This document shows, in pieces, positions 31,565 through 40,774 of a DNA stretch of 51,237 bases (the first letter of the stretch is position 1; each line of letters starts with the position of its first letter). The translations under genes were made by a program, and so were the position numbers. Origin of the DNA: Collinsella sp. GTDB taxonomy: Bacteria; Actinomycetota; Coriobacteriia; Coriobacteriales; Coriobacteriaceae. The notes under the pieces are model-generated. The model ran no database searches and was not told the origin of the DNA. It was given only the letters and a program-made list of their open reading frames with translations. Location of the stretch: assembly GCA_019419455.1 (NCBI GenBank), contig DXZW01000008.1, positions 1 to 51,237 of the forward strand, in the 5' to 3' direction.

Positions 31565-32416
31565 CTACGCCGCACATAGGGACTGATTCCGGAATTCCTC
31601 CGGGGTCAGTCCCTTCAGTTTAACCTGCCTCCTTCTCGTGTTCCAATGGATGATGTATTCGTCCAGGTCCCTCTTGAAGTCTTCGAAGCAAGGCCATTTT
31701 CTTCCGCGAAAGAACTCGTCCTTCATATGGCCGAACACCTGCTCCGTCGCGCCGTTGTCGATGCAGTTGCCCTTCCGGGACATGCTCTGCACCACGCCGG
31801 CCTCCTCCAGCCGCTTGCACCACCCGGCCTGCTGGTACTGCCAGCCCATGTCCGAGTGCAGGACCGGCCTGGAGCCCTCGGGCATCTTGGACACGAGCTG
31901 GTCGAGCAGCTCGTGCTGCTGGGCCATGTTGGGATGCAGCGACGTGGACCAGGCGACGATCTCCTTGCTGCCGAAATCGTAGACCGGCGCGAAGTAGGCC
32001 TTGCCCCAGGGCTGCTTGAACTCGGTGACGTCGGTGCCCATCTTCTCCCACGGCCCGTCGGCGGCGAAGTCCCTGCCGATGACGTTCTCGAAGGTCTTTC
32101 CGACCTTGCCCCTGTACGAGTTGTACCTGTGGTAGTCGGTCTCGCGGCGGATCCCGCAGCTGATGCCCATCTCGCGCATCATCTTGAGCACGGTCTTGTC
32201 GGCTATGCGCACGCCCTGCTCGGCGCGCAGGCACATGGCGATCTGCCTGTGGCCGCACCCGTTGGCGGTGCGCGAGAATATCTCGGCGGCGGCCTCCCAG
32301 AGCTCGGGCCTGGTGGGAGCCTTCGGGTGCGACAGCGCGTAGTAGTAGCTCGACCTCGCCAGGCCGGCGCACTCGAGCAGGTCGGCGAGGGGGTATTGCC
32401 CTGAAAGCCCGCTCAC
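31565..32416 (-). CDS. IS3-family transposase orfB (DDE catalytic subunit)
   Basis: A 283-residue integrase-core protein. The catalytic triad is visible: first Asp in GTDVTEFK, second in LHSDMGWQYQ, and Glu in EQVFGHMKDE. It starts at GTG 32416. In intact members orfB is made by -1 frameshifting from orfA. Here the upstream bases GAGAAACG seem to lack one A compared with the expected reading EKTLSNGEK, so the orfA-orfB fusion may not form. Confidence 0.85.
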   Translation of the reverse strand: MSGLSGQYPLADLLECAGLARSSYYYALSHPKAPTRPELWEAAAEIFSRTANGCGHRQIAMCLRAEQGVRIADKTVLKMMREMGISCGIRRETDYHRYNSYRGKVGKTFENVIGRDFAADGPWEKMGTDVTEFKQPWGKAYFAPVYDFGSKEIVAWSTSLHPNMAQQHELLDQLVSKMPEGSRPVLHSDMGWQYQQAGWCKRLEEAGVVQSMSRKGNCIDNGATEQVFGHMKDEFFRGRKWPCFEDFKRDLDEYIIHWNTRRRQVKLKGLTPEEFRNQSLCAA

Positions 32417-32456
32417 GACCGCGGCCTTCTCGCCGTTCGAGAGCGTTTCTCCGCCT

Positions 32457-32928
32457 TCAGGGCGATCGATTTTTTAGGTAGGCGTTCTCCGCCTCGAGCC
32501 TCTTGATCCTGCGCTCGAGCTCTTGCTCGCGCGTCGTCTCCCCGGACGGGGAGCCGGACCCCCTCGGCCTCCCCCTGGGCTTTGGCCTGAGCGCCTCCGG
32601 GCCCTCCTCCCTGTAGGCCTTCAGCCATTTCTTGAAAGGGCTTGGCGAGGCTATCCCGAACTTCTCCATGGCCTCGGGCTTCGTCATGCCCTCGTCGACG
32701 ACCGCCCTGACGGCGGCCAGCTTCGTCTCGAACGAATAGGCGGTGTGTTTCTTTCCCATCATGGCCAGAACCTCGATACCAGCAGACCTGTAGGTGCACA
32801 GCCATTCTCTCACGGTTTCCTCCGGCATCCCGAGAAGGGCCGCGATCGCCGCGCGGCCGTGCCCCCCCGTCGTGCAGCTCTGCCGCTCGCAGTCTCATCC
32901 CGACGTCGTACAAAGCGTTTCCAGCCAT
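32457..32928 (-). pseudogene. IS3-family orfA with frameshift in a G7 run
   Basis: The gene would start at ATG 32928 (MAGNALYDVGMRLRA), read to HDGG, and then need the frame that begins at GHGRAAIAALLGMPEETVRE. A run of seven G (32862-32868) has one base too many, so the two halves are in different frames. The second half is a helix-turn-helix protein (PEETVREWLCTYRSAGI; KPEAMEKFGIASPSPFKKW) ending in a leucine-zipper-like ERRIKRLEAENAYLK. Confidence 0.7.
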
Positions 32929-32976
32929 AAAAAAGCCTCCCATTTCTTGTGTCCAAGAAATGGGAGGCAGTTCACA

Positions 32977-33021
32977 GCAGGTCAGGGGCTTGAAATCACC
33001 TAATATCGGCTACTCCCACTC
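32977..33021 (+). repeat. att-like repeat resembling the guaA 3' end
   Basis: GCAGGTCA, then TATCGG and ACTCCCACTC (33012-33021) in the same order as at 35573-35605, where they lie at the 3' end of guaA. The minus strand reads AIEWE-stop, the conserved GuaA C-terminus. Spacing between the blocks differs slightly. This is expected for a hybrid attachment site. Confidence 0.6.
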
Positions 33022-33139
33022 GATGGCTTCGGTTCTGCCGTCCCGTCATTCCAGTTGCATCCAGTTTTCGGCTCCGCAACGGAACGCGTGCCGTCGAATG
33101 ACGCGACGTCGTGTTTCGTCGGCTTCGGGGACAAAAGCC

Positions 33140-33196
33140 GGGACAACTTCAAAAACTTTTTTCAAACTCAGGGCTTTGAGTTTTTGTTTTTGTCCC
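33140..33196 (+). terminator. Nested hairpin, possible terminator
   Basis: Inner stem AAACTCA/TGAGTTT (33164-33170 and 33177-33183) is followed by T-rich TTGTTTTTG; outer bases GGGACAA and TTTTTGTCCC can also pair. It could stop transcription entering from the att side. Confidence 0.4.
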
Positions 33197-33478
33197 AAAG
33201 GAGCTTCCGGCCGTGATTCGGGTGTCCGATTGGGCGGAATCGCCCGTTTCTGAAACTCAACCGCCCTTCAGCCTGCAAGCCGCCAGCTGCAATCGCAAAT
33301 GATTGGTCGCGGGCGGCTTCCAACGCGATTCCAAAGCCGCAGGTCAAGCGACTGCGCTGCTGACAGGGAAAGGGAGTCGTATCAGGCGGCTTGCCCATGA
33401 GTCGACGATGAGGCCTCCACCGAATGTCGAGAACATGCTGGTAAAATAGGCCATACTTTTTATGACAGGAGACCGAGC

Positions 33479-34441
33479 ATGGCCGAACCCCACGATAGGA
33501 AGCCGATCCTCACGATCGAGCAGCAGATAGAGCACCTCAAACAGAAGGGCGTAGCCTTCGAGCTGTGTTCCGAGGAGGAGGCCGCGGACTACCTGCGCGA
33601 CAAGTGCAACTTCTTCAAGCTCGCATCCTACCGCAAACTCTTCTCGAAATACAAGGGAGGCCCGCGCGACGGCCGCTACGTAGACCTCGACTTCGGCCAG
33701 CTGCGCCTGCTCGCGACGCTCGACCAGGAGCTACGCCACGCCCTGCTCGGCATGACGCTCGACATCGAGCATTTCCAGAAGGTGACACTGCTTCGCGAGA
33801 TGGAGGACCGCGGAGAGGACGGCTACGCCATCGTGGCCGACTACATGGCATCGCTTACCGCTGCAAACAGGGAGTACCGCCTGCGCGAGCTCAAGATGAG
33901 CGGCCGCAGCCCCTACAGCTCGAGCCTCTACGCGAAGTACTCCGGGGACATGCCTGCCTGGGCCTTCCTTGAGCTCACCTCGTTCGGCACCCTCATCGAC
34001 TTCGTGCGCTTCTGCGCCAGGCGATGGGGCGACAGGTGCCTCGAGGCCTCCCACTACGACCTCAAGCGCGTGAAGTCCGTCCGCAACTGCGCCGCGCACG
34101 GCTCGTGCCTGATCAACTGCTTCGCCGAGAGGGGCGCCGCCCGGGGCTCGGCGTCCAGCGGCGTCTCCCGAAGTGTCGCCGCCGTGGGAATTCCCAAGGC
34201 GACCAGGAGGAAGTGGATGGGGAACACGGCCATGCAGGAGGTCGCGACCGTGCTCGTGGCGCACTCCGGCTTGGTACCCGAGGGCTCCTCGCGCTCGCGC
34301 GCCGGATCCGAGCTCGCCGAGATGTTCGCCAGGGCCGACGGCGAAACCGAGGCGCTGCCCGACAAGGGGCCCGACGCCGCAGCTCGCTCCGCGCTCGAGT
34401 TCCTTCGCAGGTTGACAGAATCGCTCGGGTTGGTAGAATAG
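33479..34441 (+). CDS. Abi_2-family abortive infection protein (HEPN-type)
   Basis: A 320-residue protein of the AbiD/AbiF/Abi_2 group. The N-terminus has LTIEQQIEHLKQKGVAF, typical of the family, then FFKLASYRKLFSKY and a helical core. The HEPN RNase motif R-x4-H is present as RNCAAH (about 201-206). HEPN proteins cut RNA when triggered by phage infection. The last 100 residues are more variable, including EVATVLVAHSGLVPEG. The start is ATG 33479; the ribosome site upstream is weak (GGAG 10 bases away). It is probably a stand-alone defence gene on the guaA-linked element. Confidence 0.8.
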   Translation: MAEPHDRKPILTIEQQIEHLKQKGVAFELCSEEEAADYLRDKCNFFKLASYRKLFSKYKGGPRDGRYVDLDFGQLRLLATLDQELRHALLGMTLDIEHFQKVTLLREMEDRGEDGYAIVADYMASLTAANREYRLRELKMSGRSPYSSSLYAKYSGDMPAWAFLELTSFGTLIDFVRFCARRWGDRCLEASHYDLKRVKSVRNCAAHGSCLINCFAERGAARGSASSGVSRSVAAVGIPKATRRKWMGNTAMQEVATVLVAHSGLVPEGSSRSRAGSELAEMFARADGETEALPDKGPDAAARSALEFLRRLTESLGLVE

Positions 34442-34560
34442 CCTGCAGATAGCAAAACCTTCACGGTTTTAGGGGCGGACTTGCGCAAGCGACTCTGCCC
34501 TATTTTTATATTCACTCGCTATAGGAGACGGGTGATATCTGGGTCAATTAAGGGAGGGGC

Positions 34561-34878
34561 ATCGCACGGCGTCAAGCGCAGAATAAATACCTGGAATACG
34601 TCCTCGACCTGCTGGCCGACGTGCCGGAGGTCTCACATCGGAAGATGATGGGCGAGTATCTGCTCTATGCGTCGGGCAAGCTCTTCGGCGGCGTCTACGA
34701 CGACCGCTTTCTGGTGAAGAGCACGGAGTCCTCGCGCGCGCTGCTCTCGATGCCCGCCGTGCCCTACGAGGGCGCTGCGGAGATGCTGCTCGTGGACGTG
34801 GAGGACAAAGCCGCCGTGCGCACCATCGTGGAGGGCGTGCTTCAGGAGCTGCCCGAGCCGAGGAAGCGTCGGGCGTAG
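34561..34878 (+). CDS. TfoX-like protein with doubtful start codon
   Basis: The TfoX N-terminal domain runs in frame from about 34561 (ARRQAQNKYLEYVLDLLADV) through RKMMGEYLLYASGKLFGGVY and DDRFLVKST. The family normally begins about 8 residues before the EYV-like segment. At that point, 34561-34563, the codon is ATC rather than ATG, right after AGGGAGG, and a stop precedes it. The first usual start is GTG 34621, which would lose the first helix. Either ATC is used as a rare start, or the start was lost by mutation. TfoX-like proteins act in competence or unknown small regulatory roles. Confidence 0.6.
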   Translation: MARRQAQNKYLEYVLDLLADVPEVSHRKMMGEYLLYASGKLFGGVYDDRFLVKSTESSRALLSMPAVPYEGAAEMLLVDVEDKAAVRTIVEGVLQELPEPRKRRA

Positions 34879-35593
34879 ATTCCCGCGGGTCTGCATATCG
34901 TCGCCGGCATCAATCACCCGTGCCTGCTCATATGGCGATTGCGCCATCACCACGCTTAGAAACTGAAGATCTCCTAGGATTCCTCCCGAAGACCTCCTAG
35001 GAAGTCTTCGGGTACCCTACGCGGCAGTTATGGCGCTTACGACCCGGCGGCCGGCGCCGCGCTTCCCATACGAGCGCTGGTGGGCCGCGTGGAGCTGCCC
35101 ATACCAGCCGGCTCGGAGGAATCCGACATAGCCGCGGCGTACTGCCGTGTGCCGCGGCATTTCCCCTGATTACTCCAGTTTTCATCGAGTCAGCGAGATT
35201 CTTTACTCCCCATCAACCACCTGGGGTAACGCCGTGCGGAGACCGCAAAAATGCCCATTGAGTTCGATTTAAGTTTCACGGGCCCCGAAACGGCCCCGCT
35301 TCGCCCTCGGGGACAAAACCGCACGTCTACTCACTTGGGATGAATCCTTACTCCCGTTCCTCCTAATACCGCCCAGTGCTTTGCCATCTTGAAATGCGGG
35401 GAGTAAAGAGCGAAATCGCAGGTGAAAGGGAGTAAAAAGACAAAGAAAAAGCCTCCGTCCCAACATGGAAACGGAGGCTCGATAATCGGTTTTACTCACC
35501 AATGTCGCTGGTGGCTTTGCCGTGACCCTCGTACGAAACGAAACCCAGAGGCACAGTGCGGCACTCAAAAGTGCAGGTCAAATCCCTATCGGT
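34879..35593. other. 715-base intergenic region next to guaA
   Basis: No gene supported. A hairpin CCCGAAGAC/GTCTTCGGG lies at 34985-35012 without a T run. The last 20 bases form part of the att-like repeat. A terminator for guaA lies at 35446-35478. Short open frames here have no ribosome site. Confidence 0.6.
35446..35478 (-). terminator. Terminator of guaA
   Basis: GCCTCCGT (35451-35458) pairs with ACGGAGGC (35471-35478); the A run at 35446-35450 gives a T run on the minus strand. It is 116 bases past the guaA stop, beyond the att-like repeat. Confidence 0.75.
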
Positions 35594-35605
35594 TTACTCC
35601 CACTC
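35573..35605 (+). repeat. att-like repeat at the guaA 3' end
   Basis: GCAGGTCA (35573-35580), TATCGG and ACTCCCACTC (35596-35605), overlapping the last codons of guaA (IEWE-stop). It matches 32977-33021. The guaA 3' end is a known integration target of genomic islands. Confidence 0.6.
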
Positions 35606-37192
35606 AATCGTCGCGGGCGGCTTGGACGTGATGTCGTAGCACACGCGGTTGGCGCCGGGAACCTCGGCCACGATGCGGCCGGAGATGCGGGCCAGGACGT
35701 CGTAGGGCAGCTTGGCCCAGTCGGCGGTCATGGCATCGCTGGACTCGACGGCACGCAGGATAATTGGGCGCTGGTAGGTGCGCTCGTCGCCCATAACGCC
35801 GACGGACTTAATGTCGGGCAGGACGGCGAAATACTGCCAGCAGCTATGCTCGGAGTTGCGCTCGCCGGTCTGCTCAAACAGACGCTGGTTATAGGCGTCG
35901 AGCTCCTCGCGCACGATGGCGTCGGCATTCTTGAGGATCTCGAGCTTCTCCTTGTCGACCGCACCGATGATGCGGATGGCCAGACCCGGGCCCGGGAAAG
36001 GCTGGCGGAACACGATATGACCCGGCAGACCGAGCGCCAGACCAAGCGCGCGGACCTCGTCCTTAAAGAAGTGGTCGAGCGGCTCAATAAGGTCGAAGTG
36101 CACGCCCTCGGGGAACGGGATCAGATTGTGATGGCTCTTGATGGTAGCCGTCTTGCCGCCCGTCTTGCGAGCGCCGGACTCAATGATGTCGGGGTAGATG
36201 GTGCCCTGAGCCAAGTACTTGACCGGCTTGCCATCGGTCTCGAGCTGCTGCGCCACGGCGAAGAACTCTTTCCAGAACTGCGTACCGATGATGCGGCGCT
36301 TCTCCTCGGGCTCGGTCACGCCGGCCAGAAGCTCGGCATAACGGTCCTCGGCGTGGACGTGGATAAAGTCGACGTCAAACTGCTTGGTGAAGACCTCCTC
36401 CACCTGCTCGGGCTCGCCCTTGCGCAGCAGGCCGTGGTTGATGAACACGCAGGTCATCTGCTTGCCCACGGCGCGAGCGCCCAGCGCAGCCACGACGGAG
36501 GAGTCGACGCCGCCGGACAGGGCCAGAATCACGCGGTCGTCGCCGACCTTCTCGCGGAACTCGGCTGTCATGGTCTCGACCAGGTTATCCATGCTCCAGT
36601 TGGGCTCCAGGCCGCAGATCTCAAACAGAAAGTTGCTCAGCAGCTGCTGACCGTACTCGGAGTGCTTGACCTCGGGGTGGAACTGCGTGGTGAAGATCTT
36701 GCGCTCGACGCACTCCATGGCGGCAACCGGGCACACGTCGGTGCCGGCGGTAACGGTAAAGCCCTCGGGCACCTCGGACACGGCGTCGCGGTGGCTCATC
36801 CACACGGTCTGCTCCATAGGCGTGGAGTTAAAGAGCTTGGCGCCGGCCGTACGCGTGATGGTGGCGCGGCCGTATTCGCCCACCTCGGAGTGACCGACCT
36901 TGCCGCCGAGCGTCACGGCCGTGATCTGATGGCCGTAGCAAAAGCCCAGAACGGGAAGGCCCAGGTCAAAGATGGCGGGATCGATGGACGGAGCGTCCTC
37001 GGCATACACAGAAGCCGGGCCGCCAGAGAGGATGAGCGCAGAGGCGTTCATTTCGCGAATCTCATCGGCCGAGATGTCGCAGGGAACGATCTCGGAATAC
37101 ACGTTGAGGTCGCGGACGCGACGGGCAATGAGCTGACCGTACTGCGCACCAAAGTCGAGTACGAGGACCTTTGCGGAAGCCTTTTGATCCAT
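35594..37192 (-). CDS. guaA: GMP synthase (glutamine-hydrolysing)
   Basis: A 532-residue two-domain enzyme converting XMP, ATP and glutamine to GMP. The amidotransferase domain has Cys85 in LGFCYGHQI and the His/Glu pair in QFHPEV (about 173). The ATP-pyrophosphatase domain has the PP-loop SGGVDSS (about 224), then RQPFPGPGLAIRIIG, and ends PPATIEWE. The start is ATG 37192; upstream GAGGGGG fits. It is a complete copy; a second GMP synthase without the glutaminase domain lies at 9549-10529. Its 3' end is part of an att-like repeat. Confidence 0.95.
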   Translation of the reverse strand: MDQKASAKVLVLDFGAQYGQLIARRVRDLNVYSEIVPCDISADEIREMNASALILSGGPASVYAEDAPSIDPAIFDLGLPVLGFCYGHQITAVTLGGKVGHSEVGEYGRATITRTAGAKLFNSTPMEQTVWMSHRDAVSEVPEGFTVTAGTDVCPVAAMECVERKIFTTQFHPEVKHSEYGQQLLSNFLFEICGLEPNWSMDNLVETMTAEFREKVGDDRVILALSGGVDSSVVAALGARAVGKQMTCVFINHGLLRKGEPEQVEEVFTKQFDVDFIHVHAEDRYAELLAGVTEPEEKRRIIGTQFWKEFFAVAQQLETDGKPVKYLAQGTIYPDIIESGARKTGGKTATIKSHHNLIPFPEGVHFDLIEPLDHFFKDEVRALGLALGLPGHIVFRQPFPGPGLAIRIIGAVDKEKLEILKNADAIVREELDAYNQRLFEQTGERNSEHSCWQYFAVLPDIKSVGVMGDERTYQRPIILRAVESSDAMTADWAKLPYDVLARISGRIVAEVPGANRVCYDITSKPPATIEWE

Positions 37193-37458
37193 GGTTTCCC
37201 CCTCTTGTTGGCGGGGAGCCTGTGCCCACCCGCGCGAATAAACGAAAACAGCTTACATAGTGTACACGTTATATGGGGTTTCTCGTCCCTCGCAGCCATC
37301 AGCGCACGGCAAACGCACGACCGGGGCCTATTTGACGGCAATTGAAGTGTTACCAAACGTTACAGATGATGTAATACGTTTGAACATTGGACGCCCTGTG
37401 CCACAATACTGCCGAACGACTCCGCCTCTGCGGCGGCAAATACGATAGGAATACCAGC

Positions 37459-38472
37459 ATGAAGCGCATCCTTCTCATCGCCACGGGCGGCACCATCGCA
37501 TCGACCGAGGACGGCAACGGCCTCTCCCCCGCCCTGACCGGTGAGGAGCTCGCCCAGAGCGTCCCCGAGATCTCGGGCCTCTGCGAGCTCGACGTCGTGC
37601 AGCCCATGAACATCGACAGCACCAATATGCGTCCGAGCGACTGGATGCGTATCCGCGACGTCATCGTCGAGGGTTATGCCGACCACGACGGCTTCGTGAT
37701 TCTGCACGGCACCGACACCATGAGCTACACCGCGGCGGCGCTTTCCTATCTGATTCAGGACAGCCCCAAGCCCATCGTACTCACCGGCTCGCAAAAGCCC
37801 ATGGGCAATCCCTTTACCGACGCCAAGCTCAACCTGTACCAGAGCCTGCTCTATGCGCTCGACGAGCATTCGCACGACGTCTCGATTGTCTTTGGCGGCG
37901 TAGCCATTGCCGGCACGCGCGCCCGCAAGCAGCGCACCATGAGCTTTAACGCGTTCATTAGCGTCAACTATCCGCCCATTGCCTATATCCGCAACGACCG
38001 CATCGTTCGCAACGGACTCCACGGCACTCACCAGGACGAGAACCCGGTTCGCTTCTACGACAGCATCGACCCGCGCGTATTTGTCCTTAAGCTGACACCC
38101 GGCGTGAACCCGGGTATCCTGGACGCTCTTGCCGATAGCTACGACGCTGTGATTCTGGAGACCTTTGGCATTGGCGGTATCCCCGAGTTTGGTGAGTCGG
38201 GCGAGTCGTTCCAAGAGGCAATTTTCCGCTGGGTCGATTCGGGTCGCACTGTCGTTATGACCACGCAGGTCCCCGAAGAGGGCCTTGACCTGGGTGTTTA
38301 TGAGGTCGGCCGTGCCTACGCCGATCATCCGGGCATTTTGCGCGGCGACGACATGACCACCGAGACGCTCGTGGCCAAAACCATGTGGGCACTCGGCCAG
38401 TCACGTGATGCGGCCGAGATTCAGCGCCTGTTCTACAGCCAAGTCAACCACGACCGCATCCCGATGGCGTAA
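37459..38472 (+). CDS. ansA: Type I asparaginase
   Basis: A 337-residue cytosolic L-asparaginase. The first catalytic motif is ATGGTIAS (8-15), with the nucleophilic Thr; the second is LHGTDTM (about 83-89). Later sequence FGIGGIPEFGESG and MTTQVPEEGLDLGVYEVG is typical of the AnsA group. It hydrolyses asparagine to aspartate and ammonia. I start at ATG 37459 (MKRILLIATGG), after a weak AGGA site; a longer frame upstream is not supported. It is divergent from guaA. Confidence 0.9.
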   Translation: MKRILLIATGGTIASTEDGNGLSPALTGEELAQSVPEISGLCELDVVQPMNIDSTNMRPSDWMRIRDVIVEGYADHDGFVILHGTDTMSYTAAALSYLIQDSPKPIVLTGSQKPMGNPFTDAKLNLYQSLLYALDEHSHDVSIVFGGVAIAGTRARKQRTMSFNAFISVNYPPIAYIRNDRIVRNGLHGTHQDENPVRFYDSIDPRVFVLKLTPGVNPGILDALADSYDAVILETFGIGGIPEFGESGESFQEAIFRWVDSGRTVVMTTQVPEEGLDLGVYEVGRAYADHPGILRGDDMTTETLVAKTMWALGQSRDAAEIQRLFYSQVNHDRIPMA

Positions 38473-38494
38473 TTCAGTTGTCGACGGGTATCCC

Positions 38495-38713
38495 CTATTC
38501 GATCCCCTCGAGAAGCTCTGACACCGTCATGCCGAGTGCGGGCGCGATCTTAAATAGAACCTTGAGCGTGAAATTTGCCGTCCCATCTTCGATTCGGTCG
38601 AGGTAGGGTCGGCTGATTCCTGTCGCCACACAAAAATCAACCTTGGAGATACCAAGGTCCCTGCGTGTCTCTTCGACCCGCCTGCCAAGAATCTGTTTCG
38701 CACGTTCGTCCAT
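38495..38713 (-). CDS. Small XRE-family HTH regulator
   Basis: A 72-residue single helix-turn-helix protein. The HTH spans about residues 15-50 (RRDLGISKVDFCVATGISRP, YLDRIEDG). It starts at ATG 38713. A perfect 26-bp palindrome lies 29 bases upstream between it and the divergent gene at 38790, so it is probably an autorepressor and regulator of that gene. No partner toxin is recognised, though the arrangement is like an antitoxin or immunity repressor. Confidence 0.8.
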   Translation of the reverse strand: MDERAKQILGRRVEETRRDLGISKVDFCVATGISRPYLDRIEDGTANFTLKVLFKIAPALGMTVSELLEGIE

Positions 38714-38741
38714 GCAGCCGAGTTTGAAATGGAGCTGAACA

Positions 38742-38767
38742 AAAACGTAAACTATAGTTTACGTTTT
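38742..38767. promoter_or_regulatory. Perfect 26-bp palindromic operator
   Basis: Thirteen-base arms (AAAACGTAAACTA and TAGTTTACGTTTT) meet without spacer. It lies in the 76-base gap between the XRE gene and the divergent unknown gene, and its AT-rich centre could contain -10 or -35 elements of either. A long symmetric site of this kind is typical of a dimeric HTH regulator. Confidence 0.75.
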
Positions 38768-38789
38768 GCCGAATACACAGGAGTTTTCT

Positions 38790-39179
38790 ATGTCGGGTTC
38801 TTCGGTCCGCATGTACCGAGCCACGCTTCGCACAAACAGCGCACCGCCCAAGCTCGTCGTCGTTGAAGCCGAATGCCTTTCGCCCGATGAGCGCACAGCA
38901 TTTGCATTACTATCAAGTCGCGTCGCCGCCGTTCTGGTCCCTTGCCCGGCGCAAGGCGAACTTGCCATCCAATGCCAAGCGCACAGCTGCTCGCTCAATC
39001 AGGCTGCCGTAATCGCAACCAGCCAACGCGGCCTGCCGCTCCTTTTAGAAGCCGGTATCGCACTCGCCCTCCGCGGCTCCGGATACGAAAACGAGGCCGC
39101 CGCCGATATGGTCTTTAAACCACGATCGAGCGGCGGCCTCGCAGCAGCCATTGAATATGCGTGCAGGCTCGTTGCCTAA
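38790..39179 (+). CDS. Hypothetical protein controlled by XRE palindrome
   Basis: I do not recognise this 129-residue protein. It starts at ATG 38790 (MSGSSVRMYRATLRTN) with AGGAG six bases upstream. It has alternating strands and helices: LVVVEAE, AAVLVPCP, AAVIATSQRGLPLLLEAGIA, DMVFKPRS. There is no signal or membrane segment. The alpha/beta pattern resembles small nucleotide-binding or TIR/DprA-like folds, but no signature is certain. Its only contact is the divergent XRE gene. Confidence 0.55.
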   Translation: MSGSSVRMYRATLRTNSAPPKLVVVEAECLSPDERTAFALLSSRVAAVLVPCPAQGELAIQCQAHSCSLNQAAVIATSQRGLPLLLEAGIALALRGSGYENEAAADMVFKPRSSGGLAAAIEYACRLVA

Positions 39180-39188
39180 AAGGACAGG

Positions 39189-39572
39189 CTAGAAACCAAA
39201 GCCAAAGCCTGTTCCGGTAATAGCCGAGTACATAAAGTAGACGTTGATTACGTTGAGGAACACACCCGTGATGCAGCCGTTTCGCAGGTAGCGCTCGCAC
39301 ACGATGCGCGCCATGGCGGCGGAGTCATCATTGTTTTTAGCCTGACGTCCTGCCGTAAAGTACGTCGCCACGCTCAGCAGCAGGTTGAGCACCGGCAGTG
39401 CCAGCAGCTCGTAGCTCTTGCCCCAGCGCGTCACCTCACCGGCCGCGTTAAACTTCGTTGCCACCTCGGGACCAATGTTGGGGATAACACACGCTGCAAC
39501 CACCAGCGGAATCACCGCAAGTACGAGCAACGCAATACCCATGTAGCCAGCTTTTTTGCCATATTTAAACAT
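39189..39572 (-). CDS. DUF1648/SdpI-like membrane protein
   Basis: A 127-residue membrane protein with three hydrophobic helices at about residues 12-32, 55-73 and 98-120. The segment IGPEVATKFNAAGEVTRWGK is the DUF1648 hallmark ('hfn.aG.p.r.g.K'). SdpI-like proteins can give immunity to peptides; DUF1648 alone has no proven role. It starts at ATG 39572, only 11 bases after the ychF stop, so it is co-transcribed. A Gly/Phe-rich tail ends the protein. Confidence 0.75.
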   Translation of the reverse strand: MFKYGKKAGYMGIALLVLAVIPLVVAACVIPNIGPEVATKFNAAGEVTRWGKSYELLALPVLNLLLSVATYFTAGRQAKNNDDSAAMARIVCERYLRNGCITGVFLNVINVYFMYSAITGTGFGFGF

Positions 39573-39583
39573 ATGCGTCGTCC

Positions 39584-40660
<1,077 letters not shown>

Positions 40661-40774
40661 GACAGCTCCTTTTGATACAGGTACTTCAAACTGCATAAGT
40701 ATAGCGCCGCCGCAGCATCCAGGCGAACCCGGACGCCACGGCGGCGCAAATGAAGCAGAGATAGGGGTCGCTGA

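Larger units (their letters stand above)
31526..32974 (-). mobile_element. IS3-family insertion sequence, 1,449 bp
   Basis: Inverted repeats at 31526-31549 and 32951-32974 match at 21 of 24 positions (TGAACTGC...TTCTTGGAC). A 3-bp direct duplication CAG flanks it (31523-31525 and 32975-32977). The element has an orfA/orfB layout on the minus strand. It is flanked by a recombinase remnant and by an imperfect copy of the guaA 3' end. Frame disruptions in the orfA region suggest that it is not active, unless they are sequencing errors. Confidence 0.85.
32975..33478. other. Intergenic region holding the att-like repeat and a hairpin
   Basis: About 500 bases with no supported gene. It contains the guaA-end-like repeat (32977-33021) and a possible terminator (33140-33196). 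The rest shows nothing I can assign. Confidence 0.6.

Noticed and set aside
34985..35012. Terminator for the TfoX-like gene
   Set aside because: A 9-base stem is present but there is no T run on either strand.
35490..35593. A tRNA gene as the integration target next to guaA
   Set aside because: No cloverleaf or T-loop pattern was found; the repeat maps to the guaA C-terminal codons instead.
35522..37345. A 607-codon open frame opposite guaA, and similar long frames opposite the topoisomerase genes (13233-14504, 16023-17366) and opposite 40856-42121
   Set aside because: They mirror the codon periodicity of clear genes on the other strand, have low-complexity composition and lack ribosome sites. 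High GC commonly opens such frames.
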